Of a stretch of DNA of 64,000 nt, positions 45,907 through 55,133 are shown one piece after another; the first letter of the stretch is position 1; every line of letters starts with the position of its first letter. Source of the stretch: Pedobacter foliorum (GTDB taxonomy: Bacteria > Bacteroidota > Bacteroidia > Sphingobacteriales > Sphingobacteriaceae); the NCBI RefSeq assembly GCF_013266735.1, contig NZ_JABSNU010000009.1, positions 124,001-188,000 on the forward strand, in the 5' to 3' direction. The position numbers and the translations under genes were made by a program. Under the pieces are notes generated by a model, which saw only the letters and a program-made list of their open reading frames with translations, did not search any database and was not told the DNA's origin.

Positions 45907-47241
45907 ATGAATACAAAAACTTCCACAAAAATAATCCCTGTCAAAAAACCAAAGATCAACGTAATCACACTGGGCTGCTCCAAAAACACTTACGACTCTG
46001 AAGTTTTGATGGGTCAGTTGCGCGGAAACAGTTTAGATGTTGTTCATGAATCGAATAAGATTGGCAAAGACGATATCGTAGTAATCAATACTTGCGGTTT
46101 TATCGACAATGCAAAACAGGAATCAATTGATACCATACTGCAATACAGTCAACTAAAAGATGAAGGTAAAGTAGGAAAAGTAATTGTAACAGGATGCTTA
46201 TCGGAACGTTACAAACCTGAATTAGAATCAGAAATCACCAATGTTGATGCCTTCTTTGGTACCAACGATTTAAATAATTTATTGCACTCTTTAGGTGCAA
46301 ATTACAAACATGAGCTAATTGGTGAACGCTTGTTAACCACTCCTTCTCATTACGCTTATTTCAAAATTGCAGAAGGCTGTAACAGACCTTGTTCTTTTTG
46401 TGCTATCCCACTGATGCGTGGTAAACACGTATCTCGTGATATGGAAGAATTAGTAAATGAAGCTAAAATATTAGCAGCTAATGGCACCAAAGAGCTGATC
46501 TTAATTGCTCAGGATCTTACTTATTATGGTCTGGACATTTATGGAAAACGTAATCTTGATGAGTTATTACGCAGATTATCTGACGTAAAAGGAATCGAGT
46601 GGATCAGACTTCAATACGCCTACCCTTCTGGTTTCCCAATGGAAATTCTAGATGCCATGAACGAGCGTGAGAACATCTGCAAGTATTTAGATATGCCTTT
46701 ACAGCACATTACAGATAACATGCTGAAATCTATGCGTCGTGGTATTACTAAACAAAAAACCATCGACATCGTAAACGAGATTAGAGCTAAAGTACCTGGT
46801 ATCGCTATGCGTACTACTTTAATTTGCGGATACCCTGGAGAAACTGAGCAGGATTTTGAAGAGATGCTTAGCTGGGTTGAGGAAACTCGTTTCGACAGAT
46901 TAGGATGTTTCACCTATTCTCATGAAGAAAAAACACATGCACATAATTTAGTTGATGATGTCCCTGATGAAGTAAAACAGGAACGTGTTGATGCTATTAT
47001 GGAATTACAACAAGGTATCTCTTTCGACATAAACCAAGATAAAGTAGGTAAAACCTATAAAGTTTTGATAGATAGAAAAGAGGGTGATTTCTTTATTGGC
47101 CGTACTGAATTTGATTCTCCGGAAGTTGATAATGAAGTTCTAATTGATGCTGCAACAGGTTATGCAGCCAATGGAACCTTTGTAAATGTTAAGATTGATC
47201 GCGCCGAAGATTTCGATCTATATGGACAGATTGTAAAATAA
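45907..47241 (+). CDS. rimO: Ribosomal protein uS12 methylthiotransferase RimO
   Basis: The 444-residue radical-SAM enzyme adds a methylthio group to an Asp of ribosomal protein S12. The UPF0004 domain is present (NVITLGCSKNTYDSEVLMGQ, VVINTCGFIDNAKQESID, VTGCLSERYK with the three cluster Cys), then the radical-SAM motif CNRPCSFCAIP (CxxxCxxC), RGITKQKTIDIVNEIRA and a C-terminal TRAM-like domain from about 375. The GCSKNTYDSE start is RimO-type rather than MiaB-type. bshC follows 46 bp later. Confidence 0.96.
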   Translation: MNTKTSTKIIPVKKPKINVITLGCSKNTYDSEVLMGQLRGNSLDVVHESNKIGKDDIVVINTCGFIDNAKQESIDTILQYSQLKDEGKVGKVIVTGCLSERYKPELESEITNVDAFFGTNDLNNLLHSLGANYKHELIGERLLTTPSHYAYFKIAEGCNRPCSFCAIPLMRGKHVSRDMEELVNEAKILAANGTKELILIAQDLTYYGLDIYGKRNLDELLRRLSDVKGIEWIRLQYAYPSGFPMEILDAMNERENICKYLDMPLQHITDNMLKSMRRGITKQKTIDIVNEIRAKVPGIAMRTTLICGYPGETEQDFEEMLSWVEETRFDRLGCFTYSHEEKTHAHNLVDDVPDEVKQERVDAIMELQQGISFDINQDKVGKTYKVLIDRKEGDFFIGRTEFDSPEVDNEVLIDAATGYAANGTFVNVKIDRAEDFDLYGQIVK

Positions 47242-47287
47242 AGGCTTCATATTTAGATTTATAGTTTATTAGCTTAAATTCGTAACA

Positions 47288-48874
47288 ATGCAAGCTAAAT
47301 ACATCTCTTATCAGGAAACTAATGCGTTCTCTTCCACCGTACTAGATTACATTGGAAAAAATGAGAAACTGAGCTCTTTTTATAAGTATAAACCGGATTT
47401 TTCTGGTTTTGCTAAAGCTATTGCTGAACGAAATTTTAGTGCTGACAGAGCAACTCTGGTCAGCACTTTACAAAAGCAGTATTCATCAATTAGCCTTTCG
47501 CCTCTAGTAAAAGCCAACATTGAGCTATTAGCTGACAAAAAAACTTTTACCATTACTACCGGCCATCAGCTAAATATATTTACCGGTCCCTTATATTTTA
47601 TCTATAAAATAGTTACAGCAATTAACCTTGCTATTGATTTAAAACAGCAATTCCCTGATTACAATTTTGTGCCTGTTTATTGGATGGCAACAGAAGATCA
47701 TGATTTTGAGGAAATCAATCATACAAAGGTTGAGGATAAAATGCTTACCTGGAATAAAAATGCTAGTGGCGCAACCGGAAGGTTAGGCACTGCTGATATT
47801 GCTGAAGTGCTTACCGCTTACAAAGGATACCTTGGTATAAGCGAAAATGGCATCAAGTTTTCTAAAATAGTTGATCAGGCTTATGCAAAAAACGAAAAAC
47901 TCAGTGATGCTACCCGCGAACTAGTAGATTCACTTTTCAGTAAGTATGGTTTAGTTTGTGTAGATGCAGATGATCATAATCTTAAAAGTCAATTTGCCGA
48001 GATTATCTATAAAGACATAACTGAAGAAAACAGTTTCAAATACATCAGTAAAACTAATGCTGATCTGGAAGCTCTTGGTTACAAAACTCAGGTTAATCCC
48101 AGGGAAATCAATTTCTTTTACATGATTGATGGCTTAAGAGAGCGTATTGTTGAAGAAAACGGCCTCTATCAAGTGATGAATTCTTCTATCGAATTCACTA
48201 AAGAAGAACTTCAAAAAGAAATAAATACTTATCCTGAAAGATTTAGCCCTAACGTAGTAATGAGGCCGGTTTACCAGGAAGTAATACTTCCAAATCTGGC
48301 TTATATCGGAGGAGGTGCTGAAGTAACTTACTGGCTACAGCTAAAAGCAAACTTTGATCATTATAAGGTAGATTTCCCTGTCTTGCTATTGCGTAATTCC
48401 GCTATGGTTATCGACAAAAGAAGCGAGGCCAGAATGGAAATCTTAGGAATCAGTCATAGAAATTTATTTAGCGAAACTGAAACCTTAAAAAACGAATGGG
48501 TTAAATCTCACGTTAATTTTGAATTCTCTCTTGATAACGAAGAACGATCAGTAGCAGCTATTTTTGATCAAATAAAGCTTAATGCTTACAAAATAGATAA
48601 AAGTCTTTCTCAGTCCGCAGATGCGGCCAAAACCAGGGCTTTAAAACTAATCTCTACTCTGGAGAAAAAAATGTTAAGAGCCGAAAAGCGAAAGCATGTT
48701 ACTTCATTCGCTCAAATAGAAAATCTTAAAGAAAAATTATTCCCTACAGGGGTGTTACAGGAAAGGGTGCTTAATATTGCTCCAATGGTGGTGCTTTATG
48801 GTGATGATTTTATTGATTCATTAGTTGCCACCTTTAAACCTTTAGACCACCAATTTACAGTTCTTTTTGCTTAA
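47288..48874 (+). CDS. bshC: Bacillithiol biosynthesis cysteine-adding enzyme BshC
   Basis: The 528-residue protein matches BshC, the last step of bacillithiol synthesis (Cys added to glucosaminyl-malate). Typical marks are TITTGHQLNIFTGPLYFIYK, PVYWMATEDHDFEEINH, NVVMRPVYQEVILPNLAYIG and GGGAEVTYWLQLK. Length is normal. It implies a low-molecular-weight thiol system, with BshA and BshB elsewhere. It lies 8 bp before the Ldh-family gene, probably co-transcribed. Confidence 0.95.
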   Translation: MQAKYISYQETNAFSSTVLDYIGKNEKLSSFYKYKPDFSGFAKAIAERNFSADRATLVSTLQKQYSSISLSPLVKANIELLADKKTFTITTGHQLNIFTGPLYFIYKIVTAINLAIDLKQQFPDYNFVPVYWMATEDHDFEEINHTKVEDKMLTWNKNASGATGRLGTADIAEVLTAYKGYLGISENGIKFSKIVDQAYAKNEKLSDATRELVDSLFSKYGLVCVDADDHNLKSQFAEIIYKDITEENSFKYISKTNADLEALGYKTQVNPREINFFYMIDGLRERIVEENGLYQVMNSSIEFTKEELQKEINTYPERFSPNVVMRPVYQEVILPNLAYIGGGAEVTYWLQLKANFDHYKVDFPVLLLRNSAMVIDKRSEARMEILGISHRNLFSETETLKNEWVKSHVNFEFSLDNEERSVAAIFDQIKLNAYKIDKSLSQSADAAKTRALKLISTLEKKMLRAEKRKHVTSFAQIENLKEKLFPTGVLQERVLNIAPMVVLYGDDFIDSLVATFKPLDHQFTVLFA

Positions 48875-48882
48875 AAAATCCA

Positions 48883-49965
48883 ATGACCTTTTACACTTTT
48901 ACAGAAAACAAATTACGCCAGTTTACAGAGAACGTATTTCTAAAAATGGGATGTCCGCTAGTAGATGCTCAATTGGCGGCTGACGTACTATTAAAATCTG
49001 ATTTAAGGGGCATTGATTCTCATGGTGTAGCGCGCTTGAGTGGCTATGTTCGCCTATGGGAAAAGCAACGAATAAATGCAACGCCTACAATAAAAGTTGT
49101 TCATGAAACTGCCACAACTGCCACTGTTGATGGCGATGGCGGTTTAGGTTTAGTAGTTGCACCTTTTGCTATGAAAATTGCAATTGAAAAGGCGCGTATT
49201 TATGGTAGCGGATGGGTTGCAGTTAAAAACTCAAATCACTTTGGTATTGCAGGCTACCATTCATTAATGGCAGTTGAACAGGAAATGATTGGTATTAGCA
49301 TGACTAATGCGAGCCCCCTTGTTGCACCAACTTATTCTAATGAACGTCTACTGGGCACCAACCCAATGTGTTATGCTTTTCCGGCAGGCAAATACCCTCC
49401 TGTTATAGTTGATATGGCAACTGCCGCAGCTGCAAACGGAAAACTGGAGATTGCCCAAAGATCAAATCAGCCTATTCCAGAGGGATGGGTTCAGGATTCT
49501 TCAGGTAATACTTCTATAAATCCCCATCAATTAAAAGAAGGTGGTTCTTTGTTACCATTAGGTAGTGATAAAGATCATGGAAGCCATAAAGGTTATGGTT
49601 TGAGTGCTACCGTAGATATTTTATCAGCAGTGTTATCAGGTGCAAATTATGGCCCTTGGGTACCACCATTTGTTGCTTTCCTAGAGCCACCTACCGATCC
49701 GGTTGGTGAAGGTATAGGACATTTTCTTGGTGCAATGAGAGTCGATGGCTTTAGGCCAGCACAAGACTTTAAGGATCATCTTGACAATTGGATTGAGCGT
49801 TTTAAAAGCGCTAAAACTGTTGATCCTGATAAAAAGGTAATTATTCCGGGAGAACCGGAATTTGCTTATGAACAAGATCGTCGAATTAATGGCATACCGT
49901 TAATTGATGTGGTTGTTAATGACTTAAACGAACTTGCCAAGAAACTTGAAATAGAGGGGCTATAA
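48883..49965 (+). CDS. Ldh family (malate/L-lactate) NAD(P)-dependent oxidoreductase
   Basis: The 360-residue protein belongs to the Ldh_2 family of 2-hydroxyacid or related dehydrogenases that bind NAD(P) through a non-Rossmann fold. Visible marks: SDLRGIDSHGVARLSGYV, AVKNSNHFGIAGYHSLMA, MTNASPLVAPTYSNERLLG, TNPMCYAFPAG, KDHGSHKGYGLSATVDILSA and AMRVDGFRP. Which substrate (malate, lactate, ureidoglycolate or 2,3-diketogulonate) cannot be told. It follows bshC by 8 bp. Its stop overlaps the convergent GH29 stop by 6 bp. Confidence 0.92.
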   Translation: MTFYTFTENKLRQFTENVFLKMGCPLVDAQLAADVLLKSDLRGIDSHGVARLSGYVRLWEKQRINATPTIKVVHETATTATVDGDGGLGLVVAPFAMKIAIEKARIYGSGWVAVKNSNHFGIAGYHSLMAVEQEMIGISMTNASPLVAPTYSNERLLGTNPMCYAFPAGKYPPVIVDMATAAAANGKLEIAQRSNQPIPEGWVQDSSGNTSINPHQLKEGGSLLPLGSDKDHGSHKGYGLSATVDILSAVLSGANYGPWVPPFVAFLEPPTDPVGEGIGHFLGAMRVDGFRPAQDFKDHLDNWIERFKSAKTVDPDKKVIIPGEPEFAYEQDRRINGIPLIDVVVNDLNELAKKLEIEGL

Positions 49966-51384
49966 AGCCCCTTTAAATGAAAATGCCAATGCCGGTAGAT
50001 CTTTCTGGATATTTTTAGGCAACCATACTTTTACAGTTGTTCCCTTGTTTTCCCATTTAACCTTTTGTCCGGTTTGTATTAATGTGATTGCTGTTCCTTT
50101 AGCAGGTATGTTTCCGTTCCAAACAACATATTCAGGTGTTTTATCTTTAAGACAAGTTAATGCATACTTGGTTTTCCCGTCCTTACTTTGAGTAAACCAG
50201 TTATCTCCATCATGGTAGTCTTTAGTGATTCTGGTATTGTAAATTGCTTTTCCATTTACATTTAACCACTTACCTATATCTTCAAGTCTGGCTATCGCAT
50301 CCTGAGGAATGGTTCCGTCAGCTTTAGGTCCAACTCCCAATAATAAACTACCCCCTTTTGCTACAACTTCAATTAGCGTATGTATAACCTTTGTAGCAGA
50401 TTTATATTGATCATTTGGAACAAATCCCCATGCACCGCCTAAAGTCATACAGCTTTCCCATGGGTTTGCTAATTGTTTTTGAGGTACACTTTGTTCAGGT
50501 GTCTGATAATTTTCATATGGTCCGTGAACCGTTCTATCTACCATTAATAAACCTGGTTGTGCTTTACGTGCCATGTTAGCAATTGCAGGCATATCAATAT
50601 CTTGGCTCCATTCAGGAATTTTCATTCCCCATGCAAGCACTTCTTCATTAACCGTTTCTAATGGCCTAACCCATCCTCCATCTAGCCAGAGAATATCCAC
50701 TGAGCCGTAATTATGCATCAATTCACTAATCTGATTAAATGTTTGCTTTTTAAACATGCTCCATCTCCATGGATTTTTCCTGATGTCGTAGTTATTATTT
50801 CTATCTGGAGTTGCATACTTAGGCCACCAATAATACTCAGAATGCCAATCGGGCTTCGAAAAGTAAGCACCAATCATAAAGCCTTGCTTACGGAACGCAT
50901 CGAATACATATTTTGCAACATCAGCTTTCGGATTGTCTTTAAACGGCCCTGCCGAGATTTTAAAATCTGATTCTTTAGTATCAAACATATTAAAACCATC
51001 GTGGTGTTTAGTTGTAAATACCAGGTATTTCATACCTGCATCTTTACCTACTTTAGCCCATTGCTCCGGATTAAATTTAACCGGGTTAAATTCTTTACTT
51101 AAACCCCAGTACCATCTCTTATAATCTTCGTAGTTACTTGTACTATCTCTGGAAATCCAATCTTCAGAACATATACTCCAAGACTCTATCATACCTGGAA
51201 CAGCATACAAGCCCCAATGAATAATCATTCCAAACTTCTGATCCTGCCATTTATCTAACTTCTGACTAACTAATGGATCTTTAGGCCATTCGTAAACGGT
51301 TGATTGGTGATGCACACCGTTATCCTGGGCTTTTAGTACATTAAAAAGAGTAACTAAGCCTAATATTATAATGCTTTTCTTCAT
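49960..51384 (-). CDS. GH29 alpha-L-fucosidase, exported
   Basis: This 474-residue protein has a signal peptide (MKKSIIILGLVTLFNVLKAQ). GH29 marks are QKFGMIIHWGLYAVPGM, YLVFTTKHHDGFNMFDT with the substrate-binding His pair H127-H128, and YGSVDILWLDGGWVR, whose Asp235 fits the catalytic nucleophile. The C-terminal beta-sandwich is short. It should release L-fucose from glycan ends. No SusCD pair is adjacent; the gene converges on the Ldh-family gene with a 6-bp overlap. lepB upstream is a separate unit with its own terminator. Confidence 0.93.
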   Translation of the reverse strand: MKKSIIILGLVTLFNVLKAQDNGVHHQSTVYEWPKDPLVSQKLDKWQDQKFGMIIHWGLYAVPGMIESWSICSEDWISRDSTSNYEDYKRWYWGLSKEFNPVKFNPEQWAKVGKDAGMKYLVFTTKHHDGFNMFDTKESDFKISAGPFKDNPKADVAKYVFDAFRKQGFMIGAYFSKPDWHSEYYWWPKYATPDRNNNYDIRKNPWRWSMFKKQTFNQISELMHNYGSVDILWLDGGWVRPLETVNEEVLAWGMKIPEWSQDIDMPAIANMARKAQPGLLMVDRTVHGPYENYQTPEQSVPQKQLANPWESCMTLGGAWGFVPNDQYKSATKVIHTLIEVVAKGGSLLLGVGPKADGTIPQDAIARLEDIGKWLNVNGKAIYNTRITKDYHDGDNWFTQSKDGKTKYALTCLKDKTPEYVVWNGNIPAKGTAITLIQTGQKVKWENKGTTVKVWLPKNIQKDLPALAFSFKGAL

Positions 51385-51412
51385 GCTGCCTTAAAAGTAA
51401 AAAAAACTCAGT

Positions 51413-51449
51413 AAAAAAAAGAGGAAGCCCTACTGAACTCCCTCTTTTT
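51413..51449 (-). terminator. Terminator between lepB and the fucosidase gene
   Basis: AAAAAGAGG (51416-51424) pairs with CCTCTTTTT (51441-51449), with a 16-nt loop and further T-run on the minus strand. It follows the lepB stop by about 23 bp. Confidence 0.6.
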
Positions 51450-51471
51450 ACGCATTAAGTATCTATTATAC

Positions 51472-52671
51472 CTAGTTTATTCCTCTTAACAATCTATTCC
51501 ATCTAATTTTACTAAAGAAAGATCCATTGGTATTATAGCTCATCCAAATAAACAATGCTTTACCAACAATATGGTCTTCAGGAACAAATCCCCAATAACG
51601 AGAGTCTAATGAATTATGTCTATTATCTCCCATCATCCAATAGTAGTCCATTTTAAAGGTATAGCTTGTTGCGGGCTTACCATTAATTAACCAACCATTA
51701 CCTGATTTTTCCAATTTATTCCCCTCATAAATCCTAATACTTCTTTCATAAAGAGGCATAGTAGCACTGTCAAGTTGAACCGTCCAACCCTTTTTAGGGA
51801 TAACAAACGGGCCAAAATTATCTGCATTCCAATTTCTTTTTGGATCAAAAGGGAAAACATCTTTCTCCTGATATCCTTCTGGCTGCGTTATTTCTTTAAC
51901 AGATTGCACAAAATCAAGCTTGGCAACACTGGCCATCATTGGCTCAGTTCCTGTAAAGGTATAGACATTTGGAGATGACTGACTAACCTCCTCTGATATA
52001 TTGAAACCAAGGTCTTCAAAAACAGAGAAATTTATGTCAGAGGTCTTAAATGTAACAGCATAAGTCATCTGTCCGGTACTTTTAAGTTTCTCTGGTTTGC
52101 CATTTACTGAGACAAGTCCGTCTTTCATACTTATTGTATCGCCACCAATACCTATACATCTTTTAATATAGTTTTCCCTTTTATCTACAGGCCTGGTAAC
52201 AATAGTGTAATGCTTGTTGATTGCATCCCACCCTTCAGATCGTACCATTTTGTAATAATCAACATCTTGAATCTCAAGAGCAACAGTATCACCCTGAGGG
52301 TAGTTAAATACAACTACATCATTTCTTTTAATTTCTGACAAACCTGGCAGTCTATGATATTTCCACTGCACACCATCCCAATAAGCCTTAGTACCAGTTA
52401 AAGGCATTGTATGATGAGCAAAAGGAAATGCTACCGGTGTCATTGGAATACGAGGCCCATAATTAACCTTACTAACAAACAAAAAATCACCAATTAACAA
52501 TGACCTTTCCATTGAACCTGTAGGAATTGTGTATGCTTCTATAAAGAATACTCTAATAATTGTTGCTGCAATTACTGCGAACAAAATAGCATCAACCCAT
52601 TCACGGCTTCTGGACTTTTTCTTTTTCGGCTTGGCATCCTTATTTTCCTTTTGCCAGAATTTCCAATTCAT
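51472..52671 (-). CDS. lepB: Signal peptidase I
   Basis: This 399-residue membrane protease cleaves signal peptides of exported proteins. One N-terminal helix (AILFAVIAATIIRVFFIEAY) is followed by the catalytic Ser in IPTGSMERS (S53) and the general-base Lys in RENYIKRCIGIGGDTI (K170); the final block MGDNRHNSLDSRYWG is intact. It is longer than the E. coli-like core because of an insertion of roughly 130 residues after residue 190, as seen in other Bacteroidota LepB. It lies 9 bp after dapB on the same strand. Confidence 0.96.
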   Translation of the reverse strand: MNWKFWQKENKDAKPKKKKSRSREWVDAILFAVIAATIIRVFFIEAYTIPTGSMERSLLIGDFLFVSKVNYGPRIPMTPVAFPFAHHTMPLTGTKAYWDGVQWKYHRLPGLSEIKRNDVVVFNYPQGDTVALEIQDVDYYKMVRSEGWDAINKHYTIVTRPVDKRENYIKRCIGIGGDTISMKDGLVSVNGKPEKLKSTGQMTYAVTFKTSDINFSVFEDLGFNISEEVSQSSPNVYTFTGTEPMMASVAKLDFVQSVKEITQPEGYQEKDVFPFDPKRNWNADNFGPFVIPKKGWTVQLDSATMPLYERSIRIYEGNKLEKSGNGWLINGKPATSYTFKMDYYWMMGDNRHNSLDSRYWGFVPEDHIVGKALFIWMSYNTNGSFFSKIRWNRLLRGIN

Positions 52672-52680
52672 ATTTCTTTC

Positions 52681-53421
52681 TTATTTAAAATTAAATATAT
52701 CAGCTATATTATAAAAACCTTGTTTTTTCTCTAACCATTCAGCAGCCACAACTGCACCTAGAGCAAAGCCCGAACGATTGTGAGCAGTATGCTTAAACTC
52801 AATTTCATCAACTTCCGAACTATATACAACAGTATGTGTACCTGGTATATTCTCTATCCTATGTGATTCAATAAGCAATTGTTCTTTCTTTAATACATCG
52901 TCAAACTGTGTTCCCACTAGTTCATTCACCCATTCGTTCTTTCTATCCAGATTCTCAATAATATCTTCTGCAATAGTCATTGCTGTACCGCTTGGCGAAT
53001 CTAACTTCTGAGTATGGTGTATTTCTTCAACCTGAACTTCATACGCAGGAAAGCCATTCATCAACTTTGCAAGCACTTTATTCATATGAAAGAAGATATT
53101 AACCCCAATGCTAAAGTTTGACCCGTAAAGAAGTGAATTGTTACGGGTAAGGCACTCATTCTTTACTTCCTGTAACTGTCCATACCAACCAGTAGTACCT
53201 ACCACAACAGGAACATTGGCATCAAAACAAGCATAAATATTATTTATTGCTGCATCTGGAGCGCTGAAATCAATAGCTACATCAGCCTTTTTTAAATTAG
53301 AGGTTGTTAAGTCTTCGAGGTTATCAATATTTATCTTTAAGACTACTTCATGCCCTCTTTCTAATGCAAAACGTTCAATAATCTGACCCATTTTACCGTA
53401 ACCTAGTAATGCTATTTTCAT
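52681..53421 (-). CDS. dapB: 4-hydroxy-tetrahydrodipicolinate reductase
   Basis: The 246-residue enzyme of the lysine/diaminopimelate pathway. Marks: a dinucleotide-binding start MKIALLGYGKMGQIIE, DFSAPDAAINN, VVGTTGWY, GSNFSIGVNIFFHMNK, then EIHHTQKLDSPSGTAMTIA with the catalytic His and the substrate SPSGT loop. Length is slightly shorter than the E. coli enzyme, as usual in this phylum. It is followed at 9 bp by lepB, and preceded on the same strand by DUF5683. Confidence 0.96.
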   Translation of the reverse strand: MKIALLGYGKMGQIIERFALERGHEVVLKINIDNLEDLTTSNLKKADVAIDFSAPDAAINNIYACFDANVPVVVGTTGWYGQLQEVKNECLTRNNSLLYGSNFSIGVNIFFHMNKVLAKLMNGFPAYEVQVEEIHHTQKLDSPSGTAMTIAEDIIENLDRKNEWVNELVGTQFDDVLKKEQLLIESHRIENIPGTHTVVYSSEVDEIEFKHTAHNRSGFALGAVVAAEWLEKKQGFYNIADIFNFK

Positions 53422-53545
53422 TGACTGTATTCTTTTGTTTCTTTTGATTCAAGCTTAAAAATAAGCCGATTCATTTAATATTTCTTATTTTTTGCTAAAG
53501 GTATTAAAAGCCAGCATATCCCAATCAAAACATGCATAAAATATG

Positions 53546-54202
53546 CTAGAATCTTACAGTAAGCTTTATTCCTGGAGTTACATTATTATAACCATACATA
53601 TACTCAGTATTAATTAATCCTGGAGATAGCTTCATACCAATATCATCTACATTAAAGTATTTTAATCGGGCATCTATGTATGCTTCAACAACGTTAAGAA
53701 GATATAAGCCTATATAAGAGAAAATGATTACCTCTTTATTTCTTCTAAAAAGGTCTTTGGCCGTAATCAAGCCTTGCTCATCCATATTGTTATACGGAAA
53801 ATCCGGGCTTTTCTCTCCTAGATGCGCAGGGTCTCTACGATAAACAATTTCGTTGTAAAAAAGCTTGTAATTCTTACTATTATCTATAAATGAAATGGTA
53901 AGAAGAGTAAAACCAGTATATAAACCAGCAACTTTTGCAAGTCTGTAAACCGTAACACCATTTCTAATTTGACCAAGACCAGGGAGCATTAATGAACTAA
54001 GGACTGCCCTTCTTCCCGCAATCTTACCGGGATTTATATAGGCAGGCTTTTTAAGCGTATCCACCTTTTGAGGTCTGATCGGCTCAATCACTGGTTTTGT
54101 TTTATTAATCAGTGTATCTTTTTTTACTACAGGATTTTCTTGAGCACTAACCGTCACTCCAATAAAAAGAAACAAGACCGATAGCAGCAGACTTTTGTAC
54201 AT
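53546..54202 (-). CDS. DUF5683 family membrane-associated protein
   Basis: The ATG at 54202, overlapping the parB stop as TAATG, gives 218 residues with a signal peptide (YKSLLLSVLFLFIGVTVSAQ). After a Pro/Lys-rich linker (KPVIEPIRPQKVDTLKKP) come a block AVLSSLMLPGLGQIRNG, two hydrophobic segments (GLYTGFTLLTISFIDNS and IIFSYIGLYLLNVVEAYIDA) and a C-terminal GVTPGIKLTVRF-like strand. This matches DUF5683, whose function is unknown and which is often found beside parAB and dapB. Translational coupling to parB is clear. Confidence 0.85.
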   Translation of the reverse strand: MYKSLLLSVLFLFIGVTVSAQENPVVKKDTLINKTKPVIEPIRPQKVDTLKKPAYINPGKIAGRRAVLSSLMLPGLGQIRNGVTVYRLAKVAGLYTGFTLLTISFIDNSKNYKLFYNEIVYRRDPAHLGEKSPDFPYNNMDEQGLITAKDLFRRNKEVIIFSYIGLYLLNVVEAYIDARLKYFNVDDIGMKLSPGLINTEYMYGYNNVTPGIKLTVRF

Positions 54203-55122
54203 TACCAATCTAATAATTCCAAAATACGACTCAGGTCATCTTCCGACATGAACGGGATTTCAATAGCACCTTTCCCATTTTCACCTACCTTTAATTTAAC
54301 TTTAGTAGCAAATCTGGAGGCTAAATCCTTCTGTAGTTTTTGATATTCAAACGGAACACCAATAGGTTGTCTGTTTGTTTTTGGTTTTACCTGAACACTG
54401 TTTATACTTCTAACCAACTCTTCAACCTTACGTACAGATAGTTCCTTATCTATAATTTCGTCGTGAATAAAAAGCTGTTTTTCTACCTGCTCAACATTTA
54501 TCAAAGCACGGGCATGTCCCATTGAAATCTTTTGATCTCTTATGGAAACTTGTATCGCCGGTGGTAATTTCAAAAGACGCAAGTAATTGGTTACCGTAGA
54601 ACGGTTTTTACCAACTCTTTCACCTAGTTGCTCTTGTTTTAGATTACATTCATCTATCATTTGCTGAAAACTCAATGCAATCTCAATGGCATTAAGATTT
54701 TCACGCTGAATGTTCTCGATAAGTGCCATTTCCAGCATTTGCTGATCATTGGCACTACGTACATACGCGGGGATTTCGGTTAGCCCTGCTAATTTAGAAG
54801 CTCTTAATCTTCTCTCCCCAGAGATTAACTGATACTTACCACCAGGTTGTTTCCTTACTGTAATTGGCTGTATTAGTCCTTGTACCCTGATGGATTCAGA
54901 AAGTTCGTTTAAAGCAACCTGATCAAATTCAGTACGAGGTTGATACGGGTTAGTCTCAATATCACTAATATTGATATGTCCGATATTGTTGTTATTACCG
55001 CCCTCTTGCTTTGTTTCGCTTACCGGATTAACTCCGTTCTTTGGCGGGTTTACAGCATCTGAGTCATCCAAAAGCGCACTTAACCCTTTACCTAAACCTG
55101 TTTTTCGCTGAAAAGATGTCAT
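54202..55122 (-). CDS. parB: Chromosome partitioning protein ParB
   Basis: The 306-residue protein binds parS sites and organises the origin region. It opens with the standard RKTGLGKGLSALLDD, then has the ParB/Srx CTPase region (IETNPYQPRTEFD, GLIQPITVRKQ, LISGERRLRASKLAG), the ENIQRENLNAIEIA block, the helix-turn-helix LGERVGKNRSTVTNYLRLLKLP and a C-terminal dimer domain. It lies 11 bp after parA. I saw no parS-like palindrome in the window. Confidence 0.96.
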   Translation of the reverse strand: MTSFQRKTGLGKGLSALLDDSDAVNPPKNGVNPVSETKQEGGNNNNIGHINISDIETNPYQPRTEFDQVALNELSESIRVQGLIQPITVRKQPGGKYQLISGERRLRASKLAGLTEIPAYVRSANDQQMLEMALIENIQRENLNAIEIALSFQQMIDECNLKQEQLGERVGKNRSTVTNYLRLLKLPPAIQVSIRDQKISMGHARALINVEQVEKQLFIHDEIIDKELSVRKVEELVRSINSVQVKPKTNRQPIGVPFEYQKLQKDLASRFATKVKLKVGENGKGAIEIPFMSEDDLSRILELLDW

Positions 55123-55133
55123 TAAAAATATTT

